64,000 bases of DNA from Enterobacteriaceae bacterium UBA7338 (GCA_002480085.1 DKPJ01000009.1:1-64000); one strand, 5' to 3'. Counted from the stretch's first letter, positions 50,757 through 59,269 are shown. Numbers and translations: made by a program. The notes: generated by a model from the letters alone, not told the origin.

Positions 50757-50925
50757 CCTGCCCCCTGTAAAACGGCATCATCATCCCATAACTTACGCCA
50801 GGACTCCACTCTAAGCCGATACCGCAACGACGCTGCCAAATGTACCATACCTCTCCCGCTCCAGGCACTCTCCAGGCCTGGAAACATCGTCTTAAAAAGC
50901 GTTACGGTTTGAATTATGGCGTGCT

Positions 50926-51249
50926 TTAACCCATCAGCCACATGAACAGGGCGCTGAACATCGCAACGCTAGCCAGCGCCGTTGCCAGGCTGCTATAGAC
51001 CAGCCTGCCGTTGAGCAAGGAGTGGATTGCTACCCCTACCACCACCGCAACGGGCATCAGCGCCAGAAAGAACGGCCAGGTATAGAGGAAGAAAAAGAGG
51101 GTGTTAGAGCCGTACAGCAGGAACGGTATGCTTAGCGCCAGCAGCCATGAGGCAAAGCCAACCACGGCCCCTGGCAGTGACCAGGTCGGCTCGTCGTTGG
51201 CGACGCCGGTTTCAGATGGGTCGATAGTAATATTCTGGCTATTGCGCAT
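50926..51249 (-). CDS. ygbE: DUF3561 inner-membrane protein YgbE
   Basis: The 107-residue protein has three predicted membrane helices and the conserved stretch WSLPGAVVGFASWLLALSIP and NTLFFFLYTWPFFLALMPVA (adjacent blocks). Function unknown. The start at 51249 (MRNSQNITID) matches E. coli YgbE. It lies between ftsB and cysC. Confidence 0.95.
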   Translation of the reverse strand: MRNSQNITIDPSETGVANDEPTWSLPGAVVGFASWLLALSIPFLLYGSNTLFFFLYTWPFFLALMPVAVVVGVAIHSLLNGRLVYSSLATALASVAMFSALFMWLMG

Positions 51250-51296
51250 AGTGGATCCTGTGACCTGACTTGCCGGGCGCAACACCCGGCGTTGTC

Positions 51297-51902
51297 TCAG
51301 GATCTGATAATATCGTCCCGTTTCAGTAGATCTAATAATTGAGCCACTAAATTTGTTACCAATTGTTCGCCGTCAAGGTGCAGTTCCGGCGACTCCGGCG
51401 CCTCATAAACGGAATCGATCCCGGTAAAATGACGTAGTTCACCGGCACGTGCCTTTTTATACAGCCCTTTCGGATCCCGCGCTTCGCAGGTAGTCAGAGA
51501 GGTATCCACAAAGACCTCGTAGAAACGCCCTTCGCCTACGCGCTCCCGTACCATCTGCCGTTCCGCACGGTGCGGAGAGATGAATGCAGTCAGCACTACC
51601 AGCCCCGCATCCACCATCAGCCGGGCGACTTCACCCACGCGGCGAATGTTCTCTTTACGATCGTCGTCGCTGAAGCCCAGATCGCTGCACAGACCGTGGC
51701 GCACGTTGTCGCCGTCGAGCAGATAGGTACTGACGCCCAGACGGTGCAGCGCCTCCTCCAGCGCCCCGGCGACCGTGGATTTACCCGAGCCGGATAGCCC
51801 GGTAAACCACAGCACAACCCCACGGTGACCGTGGAGTTGCTCCCGCTGCTGTGCGGTGACGGGATGGGCGTGCCAGACGACGTTCTCGTCATGCTCCGCC
51901 AT
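51297..51902 (-). CDS. cysC: Adenylyl-sulfate kinase CysC
   Basis: The 201-residue kinase has Walker A FTGLSGSGKSTVAGALE and DGDNVRHGLCSDLGFSDDDR. It phosphorylates APS to PAPS in sulfate assimilation. It overlaps the cysN stop by one base, so cysD-cysN-cysC form one operon under CysB control. Confidence 0.98.
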   Translation of the reverse strand: MAEHDENVVWHAHPVTAQQREQLHGHRGVVLWFTGLSGSGKSTVAGALEEALHRLGVSTYLLDGDNVRHGLCSDLGFSDDDRKENIRRVGEVARLMVDAGLVVLTAFISPHRAERQMVRERVGEGRFYEVFVDTSLTTCEARDPKGLYKKARAGELRHFTGIDSVYEAPESPELHLDGEQLVTNLVAQLLDLLKRDDIIRS

Positions 51903-53329
51903 TATTTGCCTCCCAGCAGATCGCGCGCGCCCCAGTGTGGGAAGTGCTTGCGTACCAGGGCGTTCAGCTCCAGTTCAAAGGCGCTGAACTCGGACGGCGC
52001 TGCCACGGCGTCGGCATTCGGCTGATTGACCATGCCTGCGCCAACGGTGACGTTACTCAGGCGGTCAATAAAGATCATCCCCCCGGTAACCGGGTTGTCC
52101 TGATACTTATCCAGCACCAGCGGCTCGTCAAAGGTCAGGTCTACCAGGCCGATACCGTTCAGCGGCAGCGCATCGACGCTGCGCTGGGTCAAATTGTTGA
52201 TGTCCACCTGGTACTGAATACCGTCCACGCGCGCCCGGGTTTTCTTGCCCGCGATTTTGATATCGTAGCTCTGGCCCGGGGTCAGCGGCTGTTCAGCCAT
52301 CCACACCACGTCCACCGCCGCGCTCTGCACGGCTGGCAGGCTCTCCTGCGCATCCAGCAGCAGATCGCCCCGGCTGATATCGATCTCATCCTTCAGCACC
52401 AGGGTGACCGTTTCACCTGCGCCCGCTTCCGGCAGATCGCCATCGAAGGTCACAATGCGGGCGACCGAGGACTCCACGCCCGACGGCAGCACCTTAACGC
52501 GCTGGCCGACCTTGACGCTGCCGGAGGCAACGGTACCGGAGAAGCCGCGGAAGTCGAGGTTTGGCCGGTTAACGTACTGCACCGGGAAGCGCATCGGCTG
52601 AGTCTCCACTACACGGTGGATCTCAACGCTCTCCAGCACTTCCAGCAGGGTCGGGCCGCTGTACCACGGCATGCTCGCGCTCTGGCTAGCTACGTTATCG
52701 CCCTCCAGCGCCGACAGCGGTACAAAGCGGATGTCGAGGTTGCCCGGCAGCTGTTCGGCAAAGGTCAGGTATTGCTGGCGAATCGTTTCAAAGGTCTCTT
52801 CGCTGAACTCTACCAGGTCCATTTTGTTCACCGCCACCACCAGGTGCTTAATGCCCAGCAGGGTGGAGATAAAGCTGTGACGACGGGTCTGATCCAGCAC
52901 GCCTTTACGCGCGTCGATCAGCAGGATCGCCAGATCGCAGGTGGAGGCCCCGGTGGCCATGTTACGGGTGTACTGCTCGTGCCCTGGGGTATCAGCAATA
53001 ATGAACTTACGCTTTTCGGTAGAGAAGTAGCGGTAGGCCACGTCAATGGTGATGCCCTGCTCACGCTCGGCCTGCAGGCCATCCACCAGCAGCGCGAGGT
53101 CGAGCTTTTCGCCCTGGGTACCGTGGCGCTTGCTGTCGTTGTGCAGCGTGGAGAGCTGATCTTCATAAATCTGGCGCGTGTCGTGCAGCAGACGACCAAT
53201 CAGCGTACTTTTACCGTCATCGACGCTGCCGCAGGTCAGAAAGCGCAGCAGGCTCTTGTGCTGCTGGGCATGCAGGTACGCTTCGACGCCGCCTTCGTTA
53301 GCAATTTGTTGGGCAATAGTGGTATTCAT
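51902..53329 (-). CDS. cysN: Sulfate adenylyltransferase GTPase subunit CysN
   Basis: The 475-residue GTPase has P-loop GSVDDGKSTLIGRLLHD, switch II DTPGHEQYTRNMATGAS and NKMD. It hydrolyses GTP to drive APS formation by CysD. It lies 9 bp behind cysD. Confidence 0.98.
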   Translation of the reverse strand: MNTTIAQQIANEGGVEAYLHAQQHKSLLRFLTCGSVDDGKSTLIGRLLHDTRQIYEDQLSTLHNDSKRHGTQGEKLDLALLVDGLQAEREQGITIDVAYRYFSTEKRKFIIADTPGHEQYTRNMATGASTCDLAILLIDARKGVLDQTRRHSFISTLLGIKHLVVAVNKMDLVEFSEETFETIRQQYLTFAEQLPGNLDIRFVPLSALEGDNVASQSASMPWYSGPTLLEVLESVEIHRVVETQPMRFPVQYVNRPNLDFRGFSGTVASGSVKVGQRVKVLPSGVESSVARIVTFDGDLPEAGAGETVTLVLKDEIDISRGDLLLDAQESLPAVQSAAVDVVWMAEQPLTPGQSYDIKIAGKKTRARVDGIQYQVDINNLTQRSVDALPLNGIGLVDLTFDEPLVLDKYQDNPVTGGMIFIDRLSNVTVGAGMVNQPNADAVAAPSEFSAFELELNALVRKHFPHWGARDLLGGK

Positions 53330-53338
53330 GGCGGCTCC

Positions 53339-54247
53339 TTAGAAGTATCCCTGGCGTTTTTTCAGCTCCATCGAGCCGGCCTGGTCACGGTCGATGACGC
53401 GCCCCTGGCGTTCGCTGGTGGTGGAGACCAGCATCTCTTCGATGATCTCCGGCAGCGTCTGGGCATCAGACTCTACAGCGCCGGTCAGCGGCCAGCAGCC
53501 GAGGGTACGGAAACGCACCATGCGCTGTTTGATCTCTTCGCCCGGCTGCAGGTCGATGCGATCGTCATCGATCATCATCAGCATGCCGTCGCGTTCCAGC
53601 ACTGGACGTTCAGCCGCCAGGTAGAGCGGAACGATTTCGATATTTTCCAGGTAGATATACTGCCAGATATCCAGCTCGGTCCAGTTCGACAGCGGGAAGA
53701 CGCGGATGCTCTCGCCCTTGTTGATCTGGCCGTTGTAGTTGTGCCACAGCTCCGGACGCTGGTTTTTCGGATCCCAGCGGTGGAAGCGGTCGCGGAAGGA
53801 GTAGATACGCTCTTTCGCGCGGGATTTTTCCTCATCGCGGCGCGCACCACCGAAGGCCGCGTCAAAGCCGTACTTATTCAGCGCCTGCTTCAGCCCTTCC
53901 GTCTTCATGATGTCGGTGTGCTTGGCGCTGCCGTGCACGAACGGGTTAATCCCCATCGCCACGCCTTCCGGGTTTTTATGCACCAGCAGTTCGCAGCCGT
54001 AGGCTTTGGCGGTACGGTCACGGAACTCATACATCTCACGGAATTTCCAGCCAGTATCGACATGCAGCAGCGGGAAAGGCAGCGTGCCCGGATAGAAGGC
54101 CTTACGTGCCAGGTGCAGCATAACGCTGGAGTCTTTACCGATGGAGTACATCATCACCGGATTGGAGAATTCAGCCGCCACCTCGCGAATAATATGGATG
54201 CTTTCCGCCTCCAGTTGTCGCAGGTGGGTGAGTCGTTTTTGATCCAT
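53339..54247 (-). CDS. cysD: Sulfate adenylyltransferase subunit CysD
   Basis: The 302-residue PP-loop enzyme has MYSIGKDSSVMLHLARKAF and AFGGARRDEEKSRAKER. It adenylates sulfate to APS together with CysN. First gene of the cysDNC operon. Confidence 0.98.
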   Translation of the reverse strand: MDQKRLTHLRQLEAESIHIIREVAAEFSNPVMMYSIGKDSSVMLHLARKAFYPGTLPFPLLHVDTGWKFREMYEFRDRTAKAYGCELLVHKNPEGVAMGINPFVHGSAKHTDIMKTEGLKQALNKYGFDAAFGGARRDEEKSRAKERIYSFRDRFHRWDPKNQRPELWHNYNGQINKGESIRVFPLSNWTELDIWQYIYLENIEIVPLYLAAERPVLERDGMLMMIDDDRIDLQPGEEIKQRMVRFRTLGCWPLTGAVESDAQTLPEIIEEMLVSTTSERQGRVIDRDQAGSMELKKRQGYF

Positions 54248-54545
54248 AACCGTTCCTTAAAGGGAAATTTACCACACGAGACGATCTATTCTGTGCGTCT
54301 GTTATCTGTCGCATGAGTCGCTAAAAACAAGGGATAGAGGGACTATAGGGGGCGTCTAAGGGCGAATGAAATTACGAATTGGAATGAGTAGTTACTCAAT
54401 GGAATAACGTTAAGCAAAAGCAAAGATCAAAAAGTGCTTAACGCGAGAAAATACGGGCGTTTAAGCGTAATTGAAATTGTGTAACTGCGATCACAGTTTC
54501 ATACTATGCACGTCAAAAATTTTGCTTCACTTTTAAGGACTCACT
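54248..54545. promoter_or_regulatory. Divergent cysD / iap control region
   Basis: This 298-bp region holds the promoters for cysD (minus) and iap (plus). A CysB site is expected upstream of cysD from E. coli knowledge, but I cannot place it exactly. A 14-bp imperfect palindrome (TGAGTA-GT-TACTCA, 54385-54398) lies near the middle. Confidence 0.6.
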
Positions 54546-55592
54546 ATGTTTCCCGCATTGCGCCACCTCGTTGTAGCTCTGGCGCTCGGTGTGTGCTTTA
54601 CCGTGCCGGCGCAGGCGAAATCCAGCCAGCCTGGCGAGATGGCCAGCGAGCAGGCCCGTCATATTGCTACCTATTTCCCAGGCCGCATGACCGGCACGCC
54701 TGCGGAGATGCTGTCAGCTGACTATCTGCGCCAGCAGTTTGCCCAGATGGGCTACCAGAGCGATATCCGCAAGTTCAACAGCCGCTACATCTATACCTCA
54801 CGCAATAAGAACCAGAACTGGCACAACGTGACCGGCAGTACGGTGATTGCCGCCCATGAAGGCAAGTTGGCTCAGCAGATCATTGTGATGGCGCATCTCG
54901 ATACCTATGCTCCGCGCAGCGATGCCGATAGCGATAACAATCTGGGTGGCCTGACGCTACAGGGGATCGATGATAATGCCGCCGGGCTGGGGGTGATGCT
55001 GGAGCTGGCAGACCAGCTGAAGAATATGCAAACCCAGTACGGCATTCGTTTCATCGCCACCAGCGGTGAAGAGGAGGGGCGGCTGGGCGCAGAAAATCTG
55101 TTGCAGCGCATGAGCGACGCCGAGAAGAAAAACACGCTGCTGGTGATCAACCTCGATAACCTGATCGTTGGCGATAAGCTCTATTTTAACAGCGGCAAGA
55201 GTACGCCCGCCGCGGTGCGCAAGCTGACCCGGGATCGGGCTTTAGCCATTGCCCGCCAGCACGGTATTACCGCTACTACCAATCCAGGCCTGAACCCGGA
55301 CTATCCGAAAGGCACCGACTGCTGCCACGATAGCGAAGTGTTCGATCGGGCGGGCATCCCGGTGCTCTCCGTCGAGGCTACTAACTGGTCGCTGGGGAAA
55401 AAGGATGGCTACCAGCAGCGGGCAAAAACTAAGGCGTTCCCCGACGGCACCAGCTGGCATAACGTCCGTCTGGATAACCAGCAGTTTCTCGACAGCGCCC
55501 TGCCCGGCCGCATTGAGCGCCGCAGCCGCGACGTGATGCGTATTATGCTGCCGCTAATGAAGGAGCTGGCGAAGGCGGAGAAAAGCTCATAG
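54546..55592 (+). CDS. iap: Alkaline phosphatase isozyme conversion aminopeptidase Iap
   Basis: The 348-residue secreted M28 zinc aminopeptidase has a signal peptide (about 1-24, ending VPAQA). Zinc-binding motifs are MAHLDTYAPRSDAD, GIDDNAAGLGVMLEL and ATSGEEEGRLGAENL. It trims the N-terminal Arg of alkaline phosphatase in the periplasm. In E. coli iap also borders the CRISPR-cas locus. Confidence 0.96.
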   Translation: MFPALRHLVVALALGVCFTVPAQAKSSQPGEMASEQARHIATYFPGRMTGTPAEMLSADYLRQQFAQMGYQSDIRKFNSRYIYTSRNKNQNWHNVTGSTVIAAHEGKLAQQIIVMAHLDTYAPRSDADSDNNLGGLTLQGIDDNAAGLGVMLELADQLKNMQTQYGIRFIATSGEEEGRLGAENLLQRMSDAEKKNTLLVINLDNLIVGDKLYFNSGKSTPAAVRKLTRDRALAIARQHGITATTNPGLNPDYPKGTDCCHDSEVFDRAGIPVLSVEATNWSLGKKDGYQQRAKTKAFPDGTSWHNVRLDNQQFLDSALPGRIERRSRDVMRIMLPLMKELAKAEKSS

Positions 55593-55604
55593 CGCATAGG
55601 TCGA

Positions 55605-55641
55605 GTTTGGTAGGCCGGGCAAGCGCAGCGCCGCCCGGCGA
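55605..55641. repeat. REP element behind iap
   Basis: GTAGGCCGGGCAAGCGCAGC and GCCGCCCGGCG form a typical single REP palindrome 3' of iap. Confidence 0.8.
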
Positions 55642-55667
55642 TGAATGCTGTAGTCAGTCGAGGTAGG

Positions 55668-55902
55668 TTAGGCTTTCTTAAGCTCTTCAAAAATTTCGGG
55701 ATGCTTATCGATTGTCGCGATTAAAAGTGCCTATCGCCGCCATATACGTTTCGCCAGCGTCATCATCTAAGATGCTCTCTCCACACGCATCGCAATAGTC
55801 TCCGGTAATACCGTGTACCGTAGTTTTACGGCCTTTATACTCGTATTCAACGTCACGGGTTTCATGTTTAAGATCTGCACAGCCACAGATAGGGCATTTC
55901 AT
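55668..55902 (-). pseudogene. Decayed MqsA-like zinc-finger antitoxin gene
   Basis: The intact frame from 55902 encodes the MqsA-type zinc-binding half: MKCPICGCADLKHET, GRKTTVHGITGDYCDACGES (both Cys pairs). It stops after 65 residues. Shifted by one frame, the next codons read TIDKHPEIFEELKKA and a stop, which is the usual C-terminal end of full-length MqsA/HigA-type antitoxins. So the central helix-turn-helix region has been deleted with a frameshift. No mqsR-type toxin is found upstream. Confidence 0.7.
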
Positions 55903-55991
55903 TTTTATAACTCCCTAGCGAAAGACACCACAAAACAAAGGATTTACTCTATAGGACAGAAAACGCTTTTTATCATTCCAACGGTTAATAT

Positions 55992-56020
55992 TTGCCCATG
56001 ACCCACCATATGGATATAAT
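55992..56020 (+). promoter_or_regulatory. Sigma-70 promoter of the Xre-RES operon
   Basis: TTGCCC (55992-55997) and TATAAT (56015-56020) are separated by exactly 17 bp and lie 25 bp upstream of the antitoxin ATG, with GGAGG in between. This is one of the best promoter matches in the window. Confidence 0.7.
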
Positions 56021-56044
56021 TAAATTACCAAATGGAGGTCAATC

Positions 56045-56488
56045 ATGAAAACGTTTAGCGTATCCACGACTCAGGCCAGGCCGCCCCGTTTATGGCAGGT
56101 GGCTGGTTTAAACAATGCCGATGGTGTGGCACTGCTGGGTCAGATTAACGAAGGTCTTGATGGCAAAGTGGCTAGCCTGATCGTTGACTGGGCGAAGATA
56201 ACGCAAAACGACCTGCGCAAAATGTCAGGTATCCCATCAACCACATTCAGCCGTAGTCTGAAAGCACGATTCAGTGCCGATCAGAGTGAACGGCTGGTGC
56301 GCATCATTCGTGTCCTTGATCGGGCGGTAGAGCTGTTCGAAGGCGATAAAGATGAAGCGCAAAAATGGTTAAATGAGCCTAACCGTGCGCTGGGCTGGAA
56401 AGTGCCAGCAGAGCTGATGGCATCCGAAACCGGGGCTTATGAAGTCATGAAGCTGATCACCCGTCTGGAGCACGGAGTCTACTCTTGA
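56045..56488 (+). CDS. Xre/MbcA/ParS-type antitoxin
   Basis: The 147-residue protein has an N-terminal Xre-like helix region (LSK-like ITQNDLRKMSGIPSTTFSRSL). The C-terminal toxin-binding domain (DUF2384) has RALGWKVPAELMASETGAYEVMKLITRLEHG (split). It neutralises the RES toxin and probably autoregulates. AATGGAGG gives a strong ribosome site. It overlaps the toxin start by 4 bp. Confidence 0.9.
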   Translation: MKTFSVSTTQARPPRLWQVAGLNNADGVALLGQINEGLDGKVASLIVDWAKITQNDLRKMSGIPSTTFSRSLKARFSADQSERLVRIIRVLDRAVELFEGDKDEAQKWLNEPNRALGWKVPAELMASETGAYEVMKLITRLEHGVYS

Positions 56489-56955
56489 TCCTCTATCGGC
56501 TAACAAAGACAAAGTATCTCTCTACAGCCTGGACTGGTTATGGAGCCAAAGAGGCTGGAGGCCGCTGGAATAGCGTCGGTACGTCGATGGTTTATGTATC
56601 AGAAACCGCATCGTTAACTATGCTGGAAACGTTGGTGCACCTGCGTGCGGCACAGATTATGGATTATTTCACGTTGTTGAGTATCGAAGTGCCTAATGAC
56701 CAGGTTCAAAAGGCCAATATGGAAGAGATACCTGATAACTGGGCTGATGAAGAGGCACCACCGGAGCTGGCCGCTTATGGTGACGCCTGGTGCTTTACTA
56801 AGGCATCAATCGCCCTGCAAGTGCCTAGTGCTTTATCGCCGGTGGAAAATAACTATCTGCTAAATCCTGAACATCCAGCTTTCTTCGAGCTTACGCAAAA
56901 GTCAAAAGCCATTCCGTTTCAATTCGACAGCCGGTTAAAACCCGATCGCAAGTGA
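56485..56955 (+). CDS. RES-domain toxin
   Basis: The 156-residue protein has the RES pattern: Arg5 in LYRLTK, GGRWNSVGTSMVYVSET with the conserved residues of the second motif, and the late LLNPEHPAF. RES toxins degrade NAD+, stopping growth. The Xre-RES pair is a type II toxin-antitoxin system. It is intact here, 430 bp from the CRISPR array. Confidence 0.9.
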   Translation: MILYRLTKTKYLSTAWTGYGAKEAGGRWNSVGTSMVYVSETASLTMLETLVHLRAAQIMDYFTLLSIEVPNDQVQKANMEEIPDNWADEEAPPELAAYGDAWCFTKASIALQVPSALSPVENNYLLNPEHPAFFELTQKSKAIPFQFDSRLKPDRK

Positions 56956-57008
56956 TGGACATGAAGGACGTTCGTGCCCGGTTTCGCTGAACTGATTAAG
57001 GAGATCCC

Positions 57009-57038
57009 ATGTACTACCCTAAGCGAGGGCATTTCTAG
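57009..57038 (+). other. Nine-codon ORF with strong ribosome site
   Basis: MYYPKRGHF follows AAGGAGATCCC, a near-perfect Shine-Dalgarno. The next ORF starts 21 bp later with its own AAAGGAG. It may be a translated leader or a degraded gene start. Confidence 0.3.
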
Positions 57039-57058
57039 TTACCGTAAAGGAGCTAAAA

Positions 57059-57352
57059 ATGTCCAACTTCAATACTCGAAAAGACCGTGATCGTCACGGT
57101 AAAGCAAAACCCCATTTCCGTATCAAGTACCCCTCGCGCTGAGGTGTGATGTATGTCCATCATTATGACCAATATGGGGCAAACACACCGGGTTGCAATT
57201 ACGATAAAAACCCTGGCTGGTGGAATCGAATGACTACCACTCGTCGCCGCCGAGCTGCCGATCGCCTGATGCTCACCGGCATTTTGCGTGGTGCTGATCC
57301 TGATGGTATTACCTGGCTGGCCGACAAGCGTCCCAGTGTTTATTACTGGTAA
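57059..57352 (+). pseudogene. 97-codon gene interrupted by one in-frame TGA
   Basis: The frame begins MSNFNTRKDRDRHGKAKPHF after an AAAGGAG site, meets TGA at 57140-57142, and continues in the same frame to TAA at 57350-57352. The second part ends with RGADPDGITWLADKRPSVYYW (split). The second part is rich in W, Y and R and looks like real protein. The simplest reading is a small gene of unknown family broken by a nonsense mutation. A downstream re-start at 57149 is possible. I do not recognise the family. Confidence 0.5.
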
Positions 57353-57386
57353 TCTAAACTCGCCGCGTACGGGAGCTTGTCGGTGC

Positions 57387-57538
57387 GCGGTTATCCCTGC
57401 TGGCGCGGGGAACTCGACCGCATAAATGGGCCGCATAGCAGGTACAACGGTTTATCCCCGCTGGCGCGGGGAACTCCCGTAACTGGCACGCCTTAACCAC
57501 GGCCTCAATCGGTTTATCCCCGCTGGCGCGGGGAACTC
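57387..57538 (-). CRISPR. Short type I-E CRISPR array: three repeats, two spacers
   Basis: Repeats of 29 bp are at 57387-57415, 57448-57476 and 57510-57538. On the plus strand the consensus is CGGTTTATCCCCGC followed by TGGCGCGGGGAACTC, the complement of the E. coli I-E repeat. The first is degenerate at its left end (TTATCCCTGC), marking it as the leader-distal terminal repeat, so the array runs on the minus strand. Spacers are 32 bp (57416-57447) and 33 bp (57477-57509). No cas gene is present between iap and cysH, so the array is an orphan here. Confidence 0.95.
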
Positions 57539-57680
57539 CTTTAAACACATATACCTGTTTTTAAAGAGCTTTTTTAGCACTTAACAATCTACCAACTAAT
57601 TACCAACAACCACACAGCATTCGAGTTATCTTAACCGATTGATTTTAATGACAATAAAAAACAGTCACTAAAGCCAACCT
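57539..57680 (-). promoter_or_regulatory. CRISPR leader-like AT-rich sequence
   Basis: The stretch next to the intact repeat is strongly AT-rich and contains, on the minus strand, CTCTTTAAAAACAGG, much like E. coli I-E leaders. Leaders hold the array promoter and IHF site for spacer acquisition. No gene is seen here. Confidence 0.55.
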
Positions 57681-57885
57681 AATTCTACCGTTACCCACAA
57701 CTGCTGCTCTAACCTAAATCAAATTTCTACCCACTCTCAGCCAAAAAACCAAAAATGCCAACCCTAAGCTCGGTATTTTTAAGGTAATAGTCCCTTTCCG
57801 TGATCTGCATTCGCGCTTAAGGCCGAAGAAGCGGGCTTTTACTCCACCATACTTGCCTCACATTTACGGGTAGCGCGCATGTCCT
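57681..57885 (-). pseudogene. Fossil duplicate of the cysH 3' end and terminator
   Basis: The block aligns with 59357-59572, covering the last codons of cysH, its terminator and the sequence behind it. The minus strand still reads TRKCEASMVE, then a stop and a frameshift, then [10 protein letters not shown], matching [22 protein letters not shown] of CysH. Many substitutions show that it is old or came from a diverged cysH. It marks the outer border of the segment carrying the muramidase pair. Confidence 0.8.
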
Positions 57886-57908
57886 TTTTAAAATAAGCTT
57901 CAGAGCAG

Positions 57909-58364
57909 TCATGAGACGGGAGGTATGCCCATCATTTTTATTTCTTCTATATGTCTTTTGTTAAGATTGATCTCACACTGATCAATGAATGATTGATAAT
58001 CGTAAGAGTCTTCATTAATCTCTGTTGCCACTGCAAGACACAATTTTACCTTATATTGTTTCCATAGCTTTTGGGAGTCTAAGAAACGTTTGCTGTATAC
58101 TTCTCCTGAGGTTTCTTCCTCGTCTTCTTTCCCATTAAACAAACCGACGTTATTAGCCTTAATGCCTTTATTTGTTTCTATAATTACTTTTTCCAGCTGT
58201 GATTCGCTCTCACTTTTTTTCTGATGAAGGCAACTTTCTTGCTGATTCGGGTCAGAATATTGAGTAAAACATGCTTTTGCCTCTGGGCCTTCATATAGTG
58301 CAGCTCTAGCCAGCATAGGAAAATACAGCATGAAAGTGGCAAGAATGATCAATATTGCTTTCAT
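57909..58364 (-). CDS. LprI-like (DUF1311) periplasmic protein, immunity candidate
   Basis: The 151-residue protein has a signal peptide (about 1-21, ending LARA). The mature part has the DUF1311/LprI cysteine pattern (AKACFTQ, ESCLHQ, KLCLAVA, DQCEIN) and a helical charged middle. LprI proteins inhibit lysozymes. Its ATG overlaps the stop of the muramidase gene (ATGA), so it is most likely the cognate immunity protein. A strong AAGG precedes the start. Confidence 0.75.
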   Translation of the reverse strand: MKAILIILATFMLYFPMLARAALYEGPEAKACFTQYSDPNQQESCLHQKKSESESQLEKVIIETNKGIKANNVGLFNGKEDEEETSGEVYSKRFLDSQKLWKQYKVKLCLAVATEINEDSYDYQSFIDQCEINLNKRHIEEIKMMGIPPVS

Positions 58365-59269
58365 TTTAAATACCTTAGCCTCTGTCGATGATCCTCATAC
58401 CTCATATAATATATATCATTTCTGATATATGCGCTTAATTCTTCTTTACCAGCAATAGCTGCCTTAAAGAGTCCTTGTGCGTCATGTACACCCTGATAAA
58501 AGATATCAACAATGACATCTCTTATTTTTAAATTGAGATTTTCCCATGGCGGAGCATTTGGTATAGTATGTGATACTCTTTGGTAAAGATTTTTCGCTTC
58601 TACCAACTTTATTTTGTAAGCTATCTCAAACAATCGTAGCTGTTGTAAATGAGTGATTTCACCAACCAGTGGTCCATATGCTTTTACAAAGTCTTGGGCT
58701 TGCCGTCCAACAAGCCCAGCAGCCTTAGAGCAAATCACTCCTTTATATTCCTCGATTCCGGCTTGTCTGAAATGCGTCATTATTTCTCCAGCGCTACGGT
58801 TTTTCATATCGTAGCCACGTCCGATAGTGACACCAGACAAACCAGCAGGCCAGTGAAGGACTCGCGAGAAAAGTTTCAAGTTTTCAGGCTGACGAAATGG
58901 TTCAGGCCCTCGCAGATAGTCGATTCCTTCAGCATCAAAAGTAATCTGGCCTTCACGAACGCGCAGCGGACCAGATTCACGAGGCCTCCAATGTGGCGCT
59001 ATAGCCTTACTGAACATTGAGAAAAACCAAACTTGCTGCGGGTGAACTAAGCCAGAGGTAGACATATTCAGTAGTCGCTGATACCAGATAATCGCCGCAT
59101 TAGTCTCCGGGTCACATTGACCGGTAGTACGAAGATGGTGACCATGGATGTGATTGTAACCAGCATCAATCATCATTTTCTGTAGCGTTCTAACATCTTC
59201 TGGTGTGTTAACACCAAAGATGCCGATAGAACCAGTGGGGTGAAATACACGGGGTGAATGGTAGGGCAC
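58361..59269 (-). CDS. Muramidase effector with peptidoglycan-binding domain (pesticin-like)
   Basis: The 302-residue protein has an N-terminal PG_binding_1-type domain (about 22-80; EDVRTLQKMMIDAGYNH). The C-terminal domain (about 105-300) has the pesticin/phage-lysozyme-like signature SGVTIGRGYDMKNRSAGEI, with Glu114 (DAEGIDYL), Thr148 and Asp154 as catalytic candidates. It lacks a signal peptide, so it would need T6SS or lysis to reach cell walls. The GTG start has AGGA about 10 nt upstream. It is followed by an overlapping LprI-like gene. The pair looks like a T6SS muramidase effector and immunity set located 18 kb from the structural cluster. Confidence 0.72.
   Translation of the reverse strand: MPYHSPRVFHPTGSIGIFGVNTPEDVRTLQKMMIDAGYNHIHGHHLRTTGQCDPETNAAIIWYQRLLNMSTSGLVHPQQVWFFSMFSKAIAPHWRPRESGPLRVREGQITFDAEGIDYLRGPEPFRQPENLKLFSRVLHWPAGLSGVTIGRGYDMKNRSAGEIMTHFRQAGIEEYKGVICSKAAGLVGRQAQDFVKAYGPLVGEITHLQQLRLFEIAYKIKLVEAKNLYQRVSHTIPNAPPWENLNLKIRDVIVDIFYQGVHDAQGLFKAAIAGKEELSAYIRNDIYYMRYEDHRQRLRYLK

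Noticed and set aside
50744..50941. 65-codon ORF between ftsB and ygbE
   Set aside because: It overlaps the ftsB start and has no conserved counterpart that I know of at this well-studied locus; more likely promoter DNA.
51935..54316. Long plus-strand ORF of 793 codons
   Set aside because: It lies antisense to cysN and cysD, whose products are certain; high GC at third codon positions leaves the opposite frame open.
54385..54398. TGAGTA-GT-TACTCA palindrome as a CysB site
   Set aside because: CysB sites are poorly conserved and not defined by such a palindrome; no basis for the assignment.
57053..57436. Minus-strand ORF of 127 codons
   Set aside because: It runs through one CRISPR repeat and antisense to the split small gene; no ribosome site.
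57354..57548. Minus-strand ORF with repeated PRASGDK/EFPAPAGIN segments
   Set aside because: This is the translation of the CRISPR repeats and spacers, a frequent mis-annotation.
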